64,000 nt of DNA from Cedecea neteri NBRC 105707 = ATCC 33855 (GTDB taxonomy: Bacteria; Pseudomonadota; Gammaproteobacteria; Enterobacterales; Enterobacteriaceae), in assembly GCF_001571265.1 (NCBI RefSeq), contig NZ_BCTL01000042.1:1-64000 (forward strand), in the 5' to 3' direction. Made by a program: the position numbers and the translations under genes. Under the pieces are notes generated by a model that did not search any database, had not been told where the DNA came from, and saw only the letters and a list, made by a program, of their open reading frames with translations. How positions within the stretch are numbered: position 1 is the stretch's first letter; each line of letters opens with the position of its first letter. Of this stretch, positions 53,921 to 62,381 are shown piece by piece.

Positions 53921-55402
53921 TTAATACTCGCGAGAAAGATTTAGCCGTTTGGCGTATTCAATGGCGTCATTTTCAGGCGCGTCAGAGTGACCGAACGGCC
54001 TGGCAATCGACATATAAACCAGCCCTGAGCCGATGACCAACGCCAGGCCAATCAACACCGTCCAGCGGTCAATAAAGGTTGCGCTATCGGCAGGCTGGGC
54101 CAGCAGCCAGATGCCGCCAATGCCGTAGGCCAGCGCCAACACGTTCACCAGCATACCCCACGCCCCCAGCGTCCATTCTCCCGCAGGCTTCCAGCCTTTG
54201 AGCCGCTGGCGCAGTGCGGCCAGAATTACCATCTGGAAGGAGACATAAATCCCTATCACGGCGAACGCGGTGATGCGGGCAAGGTTATCCGGCTGGAAGT
54301 ACACCCAGACGCAAATCACCATCGGCAGCAGGCAGCTTATCAGCATCGCGTTGTCCGGCACGCTGTGCTTCGAGATTTTCGCCATCCACTCGCTGCCCGG
54401 CAGCATTTTGTCGCGGGAGAACGAGAAGATCAGGCGGCTCAGCGCGGCCTGAAGAGACAGAATGCAGGAGAGCATCGCCACGATGGCAATCACGATAAAC
54501 ACGGTTGCGCCCTTCTCGCCCAGCGCATCATTTAAAATGGCCGGGATCGGATCGGCTATTTTACCGTTCACGATATTCATCAGATCCGGAGATGACAGCA
54601 GATAACCCAGGATAGAGATCACCGCAGAGATCGCCCCGAAGACAATGCTGAGGATCATCGCCACCGGGATCTTACGCCCTGGATTTTTGACCTCCTCCGC
54701 CACGTTGCCGCAGGCTTCAAAGCCGAAGAACATAAACAGGCCCATCAGCGACGCTGACATAAACGCCGTGCCGTAGCTGCCGTCTTTCGCCAGCGCACCC
54801 ATAGCGTCAAACACCACGGAGAATGGCTGATTGCGGTGGAAAATCAGCAGGTAAATACCGAGCGCAATCACGCTGATGATTTCGCACCAAAAGCCGAAGC
54901 GGGCGACCCTCGCCAGGTTTTTCGTCCCGGATATGTTCACGCCCATCATGATGGTGAGCAGCACCACAGAAGTCAGCAGCATCGCAAACGGCGTATCGCC
55001 GTAATGGAAGAGCGAAGCCACGAAGGTCGAGGTGTATTCAACGATAGACGTAATCGTCACCACCAGCGCCCAGAGGTAAATCCACGCGGCAATCCAGGCA
55101 TATTTTTTGCCCCACAGCCTTCTGGCCCACGGATAAAGCCCGCCGGTTATCGGGTATTGCGAAGCTACCTCGCCAAACACCAGGGCCACCAGCAGCTGCC
55201 CGCAGGCGGCAATCAGGATCCACCAAATAGCCGGTGGCCCGGCGAGCGTTATCGCCAGCGCAAACAGGGAATACACGGCGGTCAACGGCGAGAGGTAGGT
55301 AAAACCGAGTGCAAAATTGGACACCAGGCCGATGGAGCGGTTGAACTGCTGCCCCTTCTCCGGCTGGGAATCGGTACTTTTTGTAGCAGATGTCTGTTCC
55401 AT
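53921..55402 (-). CDS. APC-superfamily amino acid/amine permease
   Basis: 493 residues, twelve hydrophobic segments with charged termini. GLVSNFALGFTYLSPLTAVYSLFALAI opens the first helix, and FFGFEACGNVAEEVKNPGRKIPVAMILSI is the APC family signature around helix 6. Close to the GABA/choline-type ACT family permeases. It should bring in GABA, putrescine or a related amine for the neighbouring catabolic genes; that function is inferred from context. It is divergent from the Fic gene and has a 166-base AT-rich upstream region. Confidence 0.85.
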   Translation of the reverse strand: MEQTSATKSTDSQPEKGQQFNRSIGLVSNFALGFTYLSPLTAVYSLFALAITLAGPPAIWWILIAACGQLLVALVFGEVASQYPITGGLYPWARRLWGKKYAWIAAWIYLWALVVTITSIVEYTSTFVASLFHYGDTPFAMLLTSVVLLTIMMGVNISGTKNLARVARFGFWCEIISVIALGIYLLIFHRNQPFSVVFDAMGALAKDGSYGTAFMSASLMGLFMFFGFEACGNVAEEVKNPGRKIPVAMILSIVFGAISAVISILGYLLSSPDLMNIVNGKIADPIPAILNDALGEKGATVFIVIAIVAMLSCILSLQAALSRLIFSFSRDKMLPGSEWMAKISKHSVPDNAMLISCLLPMVICVWVYFQPDNLARITAFAVIGIYVSFQMVILAALRQRLKGWKPAGEWTLGAWGMLVNVLALAYGIGGIWLLAQPADSATFIDRWTVLIGLALVIGSGLVYMSIARPFGHSDAPENDAIEYAKRLNLSREY

Positions 55403-55568
55403 ATGTCTTTCTCTTTAGGGGGCATAGTTGCAGGCAATGGCTACATTTTATAAAACATATTAAGTTATATGTATATTGTGCTTTGTCACAATTTTGTTAG
55501 ATACAATGTTATCTTATTGTTAACCAGTTAGTGGTGGTGATGATGTCACATCCCTGAAAAATGTCGCT

Positions 55569-56555
55569 TCATTTTGCTCGCCAGTAGCCATTCCGTGCAG
55601 CGCCTATACGCTCCAGCCGCCCGTCTTGCTGAAGCGTTTTGAGATTACGCTCTATGGTGCGGCTGGTTAAGCCGGTGGCCTCCGCCAGTCGGGCTATGGT
55701 TATCGACGGTTCTTCCACAATTAGATTCAGGATTTGCCCGGCCGTTGCACTCAACCGTCTGGCAAAAAATGGGGCTGGCTCTTCCTCCAGTCGGCTATGG
55801 GCCACGCCTTCTTGCAGTGCAATCTTCAGCATATCCAGCATAAACTCCACAAAAGCCGTGCAGTCACTCCGGCGGTCACACTCTCTGAGCACCCGATAAT
55901 AGGCTTCCTGGCGGTCGTGAATTAGCGTCTCAACCGGTAGCCAGGCAAGCTCGGCTCGCCACTCACTCAGAATCAGCGTCTGCCAAAGCCGCCCCATTCG
56001 TCCGTTGCCGTCGCTGAAAGGATGGATAAACTCAAACTCATGATGGAAGACAGAACTGGCAACCAGCGGGTGGAGATCGGTGCCATGAAGCCAGTCACAC
56101 AGCTGATTCATCAGCCGGCCCACCTGGCTTGCCGGCGGGGCCATATGTATCAGCCTCCCCTCCCTGTAAACGCCTACATCGCCGCTGCGAAGTTGGCCAG
56201 GCATATCGACCAGACCCAGCATCAGCACCCGATGCGCTGACAATAGATTGTCAACATTGCCACTTTGCCAGCCGGAAAGCGCCTCATAGGCGAGAATGGC
56301 GTTGCGGACTTCCTGAATATCTTTTGCCGGAGCCAGGACCCGCTTGCCCTCCATAATCGCCGTCACCTGTTGGGCAGATAAGCTGTTGTGCTCTATTGCC
56401 AGAGAAGCCTGAATAGTGCGGATACGGTTTTCTTTGCGTAACAGCGGAGAGGTCCGTTGGGCATTCGATGACCACTGCCCCAGCAGCTCCCCAATTTCAA
56501 TGGTGCGGCTGAGAATAGAGGAAGTCAGAGAAAAGGGAGGACGGTAGGGCTTCAT
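55569..56555 (-). CDS. Fic-family AMP-transferase with C-terminal winged helix
   Basis: 328 residues from the ATG at 56555 (GGAG upstream); the longer frame translates tandem repeats. The Fic motif HPFSDGNGRMGR spans 178-189 with the catalytic His178, so it should transfer AMP from ATP to a target. An inhibitory helix is present in class II position: SLAIEHN (51-57), where Glu55 fits the SxxxE pattern but the next residue is His rather than the usual Gly or Asn. A winged helix lies at about 270-325 (ITIARLAEATGLTSRTIERNLKTLQQDGRLERIG), so the protein may also bind DNA, probably its own upstream repeats. Confidence 0.88.
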   Translation of the reverse strand: MKPYRPPFSLTSSILSRTIEIGELLGQWSSNAQRTSPLLRKENRIRTIQASLAIEHNSLSAQQVTAIMEGKRVLAPAKDIQEVRNAILAYEALSGWQSGNVDNLLSAHRVLMLGLVDMPGQLRSGDVGVYREGRLIHMAPPASQVGRLMNQLCDWLHGTDLHPLVASSVFHHEFEFIHPFSDGNGRMGRLWQTLILSEWRAELAWLPVETLIHDRQEAYYRVLRECDRRSDCTAFVEFMLDMLKIALQEGVAHSRLEEEPAPFFARRLSATAGQILNLIVEEPSITIARLAEATGLTSRTIERNLKTLQQDGRLERIGAARNGYWRAK

Positions 56556-56573
56556 CGGTTTGCTCCGGGAAAA

Positions 56574-56609
56574 GTTTCTCCGACATTTATACCGACACTT
56601 ACACCGACA
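56574..56609 (-). repeat. Three tandem 12-bp repeats upstream of the Fic gene
   Basis: On the minus strand TGTCGGTGTAAG, TGTCGGTATAAA and TGTCGGAGAAAC follow each other exactly 12 bases apart, ending 18 bases before the Fic start codon. The invariant part is TGTCGG. Such iterons near a gene encoding a winged-helix domain are candidate operators for autoregulation. Confidence 0.75.
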
Positions 56610-56620
56610 TACCAGTAGGA

Positions 56621-56645
56621 AAAAAGGCGAGCTCAAGCCCGCCTT
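56621..56645 (-). terminator. Terminator of the 5-oxoproline operon
   Basis: On the minus strand AAGGCG and CGCCTT pair around GGCTTGAGCT (which can itself extend the stem) and are followed by a T-run. It lies just after the biotin carboxylase stop and before the Fic repeats. Confidence 0.7.
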
Positions 56646-56650
56646 AGATT

Positions 56651-58381
56651 TTAGCCAATTTCACCGAGAGGCTGGCCGGCCGCAAGAGAAGCGCCTTTTT
56701 CGACGCCACGTTTGAGTCTGCCGCTGCGGTGCGCCACCACCTGAACCTCCATTTTCATGGCCTCCATTACGCCAATAATCTCTCCCTGCTCGACGGCCGC
56801 TTCGTCCTCTTTGAGCCAGCCGTGAAGCACGCCGGAAATCGGCGCTTCGATTGCTGCTTCATTGATGATTTGAGGTATCGTCTGCGGGGCATGGTCCGTA
56901 TTCGCCAACGCAAGGCCACCCAACAGGCTTGCTGGCAACCCCAGCTGCACGCGACGCCCGTCCAGCTCTATCCAGCTGCGGGTCAGAACCTCATCCGCAG
57001 CGGGAGTCTGGCGCGGAGCAAACGCAATACGCCCGGCAAAATCCGTTTCAATCCAGCGGGTGTGCACGGCAAAGTTTTCGGTGAAATCAGGATCGTCCAT
57101 CACGGCGCGATGGAACGGCAGCACGGAAGCCACGCCGTCAATCTCGAATTCACGCAGGGCCCGGCGGGCGCGGGCAATGGCCTGCTCGCGGGTGCTGCCG
57201 GTGACAATCAGTTTCGCCATCAAAGAGTCGTAGCTGCCGGGCACTGAAGACCCGGCCTCCACGCCGCTGTCGAGGCGAATACCTGCGCCGGACGGCGCGC
57301 GGAATACGCTAATCTTGCCCGGCGTAGGCAAATAGCCTTTGCCCGCATCTTCAGCATTAATGCGGAACTCAAACGAGTGACCGCGTGGCACCGGCGTGGC
57401 CTGAATGCTCAGCGGCAAACCTTCGGCAATGCGAAGTTGCTCCACGACGATATCAATCCCGGTTGTCTCTTCGGTAACCGGATGTTCTACCTGCAGGCGG
57501 GTGTTGACCTCAAGGAATGACAGTTTGCCGTCGCGACTAAGTAAGAACTCAACGGTGCCCGCGCCAACGTAGCCCGCGTGGGCACAGATATCGCGTGCGG
57601 CGCTATAGATTTCCTGTCTCTGCTCCTCGCTGATAAACGGCGCCGGAGCTTCTTCTACCAGCTTCTGGTTGCGGCGCTGCAGCGAACAGTCTCGGGTGCC
57701 GAGCACCACCACGTTGCCGTGTTTGTCGGCAATCACCTGCGCTTCAATGTGCCGTGGGCAGTCGAGATACTGCTCGACGTAGCACTCGCCCCTGCCAAAG
57801 GCGCTTAACGCCTCGCGCGTCGCCGACTGGTAAAGCTCTTCAACCTCGTCAAGCTGCCAGGCCACCTTCAGCCCTCGCCCACCGCCGCCAAATGCGGCCT
57901 TAATCGCTACCGGCAGGCCATACGTCGAGGCAAAATCGACAACTTCGGCACCGCTGCTTACCGGGTCAGCCGTGCCTTTTACCAACGGAGCACCAACCTG
58001 CAGGGCTATTTTGCGGGCCTGAACTTTGTCCCCCAGCTTTTCAATTGTCTCCGGCTCGGGGCCAATCCAGATAAGCCCGGCAGCCTGTACCGCCCGGGCA
58101 AACTCGGCCCTTTCCGAAAGGAAACCGTAGCCAGGGTGAACCATGGTGGCTCCGCTGCGGCGAGCAATATCCACCAGCAGCGGGATATTTAAATAGGTTT
58201 CGCTGGACTGAATACCGGGCAGCGCCCAGGCTTCATCGGCCATGCGAACGTGAAGCGCATCGGCGTCCGCATCAGAGTAAACCGCCACGGCCTCTACGCC
58301 GTAATCACGGCAGGCACGAATAATACGGACGGCAATTTCGCCCCGGTTGGCGATCAGAACTTTATGCGTCGCGGTGGTCAC
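56651..58381 (-). CDS. Biotin carboxylase fused to biotin carboxyl carrier protein
   Basis: 576 residues. Residues 1-450 are a biotin carboxylase of the ATP-grasp fold: KVLIANRGEIAVRIIRACRD at the start, the ATP loop in AFGGGGRGLKVA and EVNTRLQVEHPVTEETTGID (with the catalytic Glu-Asn-Arg set). Residues 505-576 are a BCCP domain with the biotinylation site VMEAMKMEV (Lys543). So both functions are in one chain, unlike E. coli AccB/AccC. It overlaps the fused pxpBC gene by 20 bases. No carboxyltransferase of the AccAD type is nearby, so the KipI/KipA-like subunits may take that role, as in urea carboxylase. Confidence 0.88.
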   Translation of the reverse strand: MTTATHKVLIANRGEIAVRIIRACRDYGVEAVAVYSDADADALHVRMADEAWALPGIQSSETYLNIPLLVDIARRSGATMVHPGYGFLSERAEFARAVQAAGLIWIGPEPETIEKLGDKVQARKIALQVGAPLVKGTADPVSSGAEVVDFASTYGLPVAIKAAFGGGGRGLKVAWQLDEVEELYQSATREALSAFGRGECYVEQYLDCPRHIEAQVIADKHGNVVVLGTRDCSLQRRNQKLVEEAPAPFISEEQRQEIYSAARDICAHAGYVGAGTVEFLLSRDGKLSFLEVNTRLQVEHPVTEETTGIDIVVEQLRIAEGLPLSIQATPVPRGHSFEFRINAEDAGKGYLPTPGKISVFRAPSGAGIRLDSGVEAGSSVPGSYDSLMAKLIVTGSTREQAIARARRALREFEIDGVASVLPFHRAVMDDPDFTENFAVHTRWIETDFAGRIAFAPRQTPAADEVLTRSWIELDGRRVQLGLPASLLGGLALANTDHAPQTIPQIINEAAIEAPISGVLHGWLKEDEAAVEQGEIIGVMEAMKMEVQVVAHRSGRLKRGVEKGASLAAGQPLGEIG

Positions 58382-59969
58382 TGGTTTTACTCCCTGCTAT
58401 TTCCAAAAAAGGTCGGATAACGTTGAAGCGAATCGAGGCGCCCGGTGGGATTTGCCCGGCCAGGTCGAGGTGATATTCAGCCACGGCGGCAATCACCGGA
58501 TACCCGCCGGTGAGCGGATGGTCGTGCAGAAAAAGAACGGGCTGCCCGCTGGCGGGAACCTGGATGGAGCCGCTGCAGGTGCCTTCGCTTGGCAGCTCCT
58601 GGTGCTGGCTGCGCGCCAGGGGCTGCTCTCCGACAAGGCGTAAGCCAATGCGGTTAGATTGCGGAGTCACCTGCCAGCACTGAGCCGTCAGCACTTCAAG
58701 CGCCTGAGCGGTAAACCAGTCGGTACGTGGCCCGAGCACAATATCCAGCGTAACGGTGTCTTCTGGCGTGGGTAACGGCAACGCCGGCAGCTCATTGAGC
58801 TGTACCGGGCCGGGATTTGAATGCGCCCCGGTCGCTAAAATATCGCCCACGCCCAGCGGTTCAGGGCCAACCTGCGCCAGGCTGTCGCGCGCTGCGCTGC
58901 CCAGGCTCTGCGGCACGATAAACCCGCCGCGAACGGCGAGGTAGCTGCGTAAACCTCGGGCTGGAGCTCCAACGTGAATCTCGTCCCCGGTCGCCAGATT
59001 TAGCGGCCGATAGCCGTCCACCGCATAACGCTCGCCCTGCGCCGTACGCAGCGTCAGTGGGCACAGAGCCCCGGTCACGCTGATGACCACATCGCCCGTC
59101 ACTCTGGCACGAAATCCACCCTGCGTAATTTCAAGGCACGGCGAGTTGGCCGGATTGCCCACAATACGGTTGGCCGCATGCAGCGCGGATTTATCCATCG
59201 CCCCTGATTCAGAAAGCCCCATACCAGCCCTTCCCGCCCGGCCATTGTCCTGCCACAGCGTTTGCAACCCGGTAGCCAGCACCGTCAACGTTGCGCCAGC
59301 ACCTTCGGGAAGACTTTGCGGGAGGACGCGCGCGGGCAGCGAGACAGTTTTGGTGCTTCTCGCCGCGTCGATAAAGTTAACCTGCGCGCCGGGCATCAGC
59401 AGTGCGGGCTGTTCGCGGGAGAGATCCCACATTTTCAGCTCGGTCTGGCCAATAAGCTGCCAGCCGCCTGGGCTGGCCTGCGGATAGATACCACTAAACT
59501 CACCGGCCAGCGCAACGGACCCCGCAGGAATACGGGTGCGTGGCGTGCTGCGGCGCGGCGTTTGCCAGCCCCCGGCGTCAGAAACCATGTAGGCGAAACC
59601 GGGCGCAAAACCGGTAAACGCGACGTTCCACACGAATTCCTGATGGCGGCGAATCAAAGCCTGCACCTCAATGCCCAACAGTTCAGCCACGACTGGCAAA
59701 TCTTCGCCATTGTAATGAACCGGGATCGTGACCTGCTGGCTGCCGCGCGCCGCGCGCTGGGTCAAAGAATGACACGCTATTTTTTCGGCCAGCGACGCCA
59801 GGCTGGTTTCTCGCGGGCAAAAGCGGACCAGCAAGGTGCGGGCGGCAGGAATAATCTCTTCGATGCCTTTTTCAGGTGCGGCGCTCAGGGAATCAAAAAG
59901 CGCCAGCGTTTCGTCGAGCGAGCTGAGTTCCACCAAAAAACTGCTTAGATTAACGGCTAAAAATCTCAC
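58362..59969 (-). CDS. 5-oxoprolinase subunits PxpB and PxpC fused
   Basis: 535 residues. The first part (about 1-215) is the PxpB/KipI domain: WNVAFTGFAPGFAYM, RTRIPAGSVALAGEFSGIYPQASPGGWQLIGQT. The second (about 225-535) is the PxpC/KipA domain: GRAGRAGMGLSESGAMDKSALHAANRIVGNP and LFLHDHPLTGGYPVIA. PxpABC hydrolyse 5-oxoproline to glutamate with ATP. In E. coli PxpB and PxpC are separate; here they are joined, an order also seen in other organisms. It lies 32 bases downstream of pxpA. The AHS1/AHS2 fold is shared with the carboxyltransferase of urea carboxylase. Confidence 0.9.
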   Translation of the reverse strand: MRFLAVNLSSFLVELSSLDETLALFDSLSAAPEKGIEEIIPAARTLLVRFCPRETSLASLAEKIACHSLTQRAARGSQQVTIPVHYNGEDLPVVAELLGIEVQALIRRHQEFVWNVAFTGFAPGFAYMVSDAGGWQTPRRSTPRTRIPAGSVALAGEFSGIYPQASPGGWQLIGQTELKMWDLSREQPALLMPGAQVNFIDAARSTKTVSLPARVLPQSLPEGAGATLTVLATGLQTLWQDNGRAGRAGMGLSESGAMDKSALHAANRIVGNPANSPCLEITQGGFRARVTGDVVISVTGALCPLTLRTAQGERYAVDGYRPLNLATGDEIHVGAPARGLRSYLAVRGGFIVPQSLGSAARDSLAQVGPEPLGVGDILATGAHSNPGPVQLNELPALPLPTPEDTVTLDIVLGPRTDWFTAQALEVLTAQCWQVTPQSNRIGLRLVGEQPLARSQHQELPSEGTCSGSIQVPASGQPVLFLHDHPLTGGYPVIAAVAEYHLDLAGQIPPGASIRFNVIRPFLEIAGSKTSDHRDA

Positions 59970-60001
59970 GTTATTTCCCCTGCCATCGACATAAACGCTC
60001 C

Positions 60002-60772
60002 TCAGGCCTGCGGGGCAAACGCACGAATGGCGATGCTCTGGGATTCAAGCAGCCTGCGGATCTCCGCCGCCATCGCAATAGCGCCAGGGCTATCGCCGTG
60101 GACGCAAATTGAATCAGCCTGTATTGGGGTAAATTTCCCTTCGATAGAGTCCACGCCGCCTTCGGTGATTAGCTGCAGCATACGCTGAGCGACCTGCCCG
60201 GCATCGTGCAGCACCGACCCAGCCTCACGACGTGAAACCAGCGAGCCATCTGCATGGTAGGCGCGGTCAGCAAAAGCTTCAGCAATGGTTTTCAGCCCTT
60301 TTTGCTGCGCCAGCGCCAGCACCGGGGAGCCAGCCAGCCCCACGAGCGGCAGCTGCGGGTCAACGGCCAGAATCGCGTCGATCACCGCCAGCGCCTGACG
60401 TTCATGGTGGGCGATGGTGTTGTACAGCGCGCCGTGCGGCTTCACGTATCGCACTTCCGTACCGGCCGCGCGGGCCAGCCCCTGCAGCGCGCCAATCTGG
60501 TAAATGACGTCGGCGGTGAGCTCATCGCTTGCCACGTCCATATTGCGGCGGCCAAAGCCCACAAGATCCGGGTACGCCACGTGCGCGCCAACCACCACAC
60601 TCTGGGCCTTAGCGGCTTTCAGCGTTGCTAAAATTCCGGCGGGAGACCCGGCGTGGAAGCCGCAGGCCACGTTGGCGCTGCTGACCAGCTTGAGAATGGC
60701 CGCATCGTCACCCATGCTCCACTGCCCAAAGCTCTCACCTAAATCACTGTTTAAATCGATTGTTTTCAACAT
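60002..60772 (-). CDS. pxpA: 5-oxoprolinase subunit A (LamB/YcsF family)
   Basis: 256 residues from the ATG at 60772, with AAGGA seven bases upstream; a longer TTG start would overlap the transporter. It is the TIM-barrel-like subunit of Pxp[17 protein letters not shown] at the start, [30 protein letters not shown] and VKPHGALYN, all conserved in the family. It works with the fused PxpBC encoded next. The gene starts 10 bases after the Nramp-type transporter gene. Confidence 0.94.
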   Translation of the reverse strand: MLKTIDLNSDLGESFGQWSMGDDAAILKLVSSANVACGFHAGSPAGILATLKAAKAQSVVVGAHVAYPDLVGFGRRNMDVASDELTADVIYQIGALQGLARAAGTEVRYVKPHGALYNTIAHHERQALAVIDAILAVDPQLPLVGLAGSPVLALAQQKGLKTIAEAFADRAYHADGSLVSRREAGSVLHDAGQVAQRMLQLITEGGVDSIEGKFTPIQADSICVHGDSPGAIAMAAEIRRLLESQSIAIRAFAPQA

Positions 60773-60782
60773 CTTTTGTTCC

Positions 60783-62024
60783 TTAGACAATCTTCAGGAA
60801 GTCAAATATCGCGCCGACGGAGAGCGCCCCCATATACCAGGTAAGCGCGCAGGTGATTAGCCCCGTCCACAGCAGCCAGCGCGGATAGCGGTAACCCGTC
60901 ATCAAATCGGCCCGCTTCCAGCCCACGTAGATAAAGAGCGTCATGCCGATCGGTAAAATCAGGCCGTTAAAGCCGCCGGCAAAGACCAGCAGCGCCGCCG
61001 GAGCCGTGCCTAACATCAGGTAAATCACCAACGAGACGGCGATAAAAATCACCGTCGCGATGCTGCGCTGACGCTCGCCCATTTGCTTATTAAACACCGT
61101 CATAAAGGTCACGGAGGTGTAGGCCGCGCCAATCACGCTGGTAATTGCCGCAGCCCAGAAGATAAAGCCGAAGAGCTGCACGCCGAAGGAGCCGACCGCA
61201 TGCTGGAATGCCTGCAGCGCAGGGTTTGCCACCTGGCTGGAAATATCCAGCGTGACGCCGCTGGCAACCACGCCTAACACGGCGAGGAACAGGATATAAC
61301 GCATTAACCCAACGACCAGTATGCCTTTTGTCGCGCCGGAGGAGACAGCCTGAATATTCTCCACGCCGCCCATGCCTTTATCCAACAGTCGGTGCGCGCC
61401 GGCGTAGGAGATATAGCCGCCGACGGTACCGCCTACGATGGTGGTAATGGTGGCAAAGTTGATGTGATCCGGCAGGACGCTCTGGTACAGAGCCTCGCCC
61501 ACCGGCGGGCCGGAAACGAACGCCACGTACAGCGTGAGCGCAATCATCACCAGGCCAAGCACGATCATCAGGTGGTCAATGGCGGTGCTGGCGCGGCGGG
61601 AGGAGAAAATATAAATAGCCAGCAGCGCGCTGAGTAACCCGCCCCACTTTGGCGCCAGGCCAAACATGGCGTTCAGCCCCAGGCCGGCGCCGGCAATATT
61701 GCCGATGTTGAACACCAGCCCACCAAAAATCACCAGCACGGAGAGCAGGTAACCGCTGCCCGGCAGCGTTTCGTTGGCAAGATCGGAGGCGCGCATTTTC
61801 GTGACCGTGACCACGCGCCAGATGTTCTGCTGCACCACAAAGTCGATAACGATAGAAGCCATAATGCCGAAGGCAAAGGCCGAGCCCATCGTCGCGGTAA
61901 AGGTGGCCGTCTGGGTGATAAAGCCGGGCCCAATGGCCGAGGTTGCCATCAGGAATATCGCCGCGATCAGCGATGAACGTCGCTTCTGAACAAAGGATTG
62001 GTCTTCGGTTTCATGCGCTGCCAT
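60783..62024 (-). CDS. Nramp-fold transporter (YcsG-like), likely for 5-oxoproline
   Basis: 413 residues from the ATG at 62024 with about eleven hydrophobic segments. It belongs to the NRAMP family by overall sequence and by its place beside pxpA (like B. subtilis ycsG next to ycsF). However, the helix-1 metal site DPGN reads GPGFIT here ([18 protein letters not shown]), and I see no Met-Pro-His motif at the helix-6 place ([16 protein letters not shown]). The canonical metal ligands therefore seem absent, so the cargo is probably an organic acid such as 5-oxoproline. First gene of the operon, behind a sigma-54 promoter. Confidence 0.8.
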   Translation of the reverse strand: MAAHETEDQSFVQKRRSSLIAAIFLMATSAIGPGFITQTATFTATMGSAFAFGIMASIVIDFVVQQNIWRVVTVTKMRASDLANETLPGSGYLLSVLVIFGGLVFNIGNIAGAGLGLNAMFGLAPKWGGLLSALLAIYIFSSRRASTAIDHLMIVLGLVMIALTLYVAFVSGPPVGEALYQSVLPDHINFATITTIVGGTVGGYISYAGAHRLLDKGMGGVENIQAVSSGATKGILVVGLMRYILFLAVLGVVASGVTLDISSQVANPALQAFQHAVGSFGVQLFGFIFWAAAITSVIGAAYTSVTFMTVFNKQMGERQRSIATVIFIAVSLVIYLMLGTAPAALLVFAGGFNGLILPIGMTLFIYVGWKRADLMTGYRYPRWLLWTGLITCALTWYMGALSVGAIFDFLKIV

Positions 62025-62064
62025 CTTACTCACTCCATTATTAGAATTATGACCTTTTCTGTTA

Positions 62065-62080
62065 AGCAATAAGCAGGCCA
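62065..62080 (-). promoter_or_regulatory. Sigma-54 promoter of the 5-oxoproline operon
   Basis: On the minus strand TGGCCTG-CTTA-TTGCT matches the sigma-54 consensus TGGCACG-N4-TTGCW at all but two positions, with the invariant GG and GC exactly 10 bases apart. Transcription would start near 62054, about 30 bases before the Nramp-type ATG. Confidence 0.75.
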
Positions 62081-62231
62081 TCGTTGGAGCAAATAGCCAG
62101 ATTGTTAATCAAATATAAATTTATTGTTGAACAATAAGCTAATGAGTGTTGATTAAACAGACAAACAGAATCGCAAAGTGGATGATAAAAAACCAACGCC
62201 GATCACTTTTTGGCATCTTTTAACAACTTAA

Positions 62232-62248
62232 CGCACCAAATTAGTGCA
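62232..62248 (-). promoter_or_regulatory. NtrC enhancer site 1
   Basis: CGCACCAAATTAGTGCA matches the NtrC site TGCACCANNNTGGTGCA at 12 of 14 specified positions. Its centre lies about 186 bases upstream of the predicted sigma-54 start. Confidence 0.65.
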
Positions 62249-62262
62249 TAAAAACACGATAA

Positions 62263-62279
62263 ATCACCAAAAAAGTGCA
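62263..62279 (-). promoter_or_regulatory. NtrC enhancer site 2
   Basis: ATCACCAAAAAAGTGCA matches the NtrC consensus at 10 of 14 specified positions. Its centre is 31 bases from that of site 1, three turns of the helix, the spacing seen in the glnA enhancer. It is about 217 bases upstream of the predicted start. Confidence 0.55.
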
Positions 62280-62381
62280 TAACATGTCGCTTATTCTGAA
62301 ATAATCCCGCTACGTCAACGTCTTGCTGCCCCCTGGCGAATATGTAAAGATTGCCGCTTACCGAATCACGCGCGGAAAATC

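Noticed and set aside
55480-55496. CRP-like site upstream of the APC permease (TGTGC-N4-TCACA)
   Set aside because: The half-sites are separated by four bases, and CRP needs six, so the spacing is wrong.
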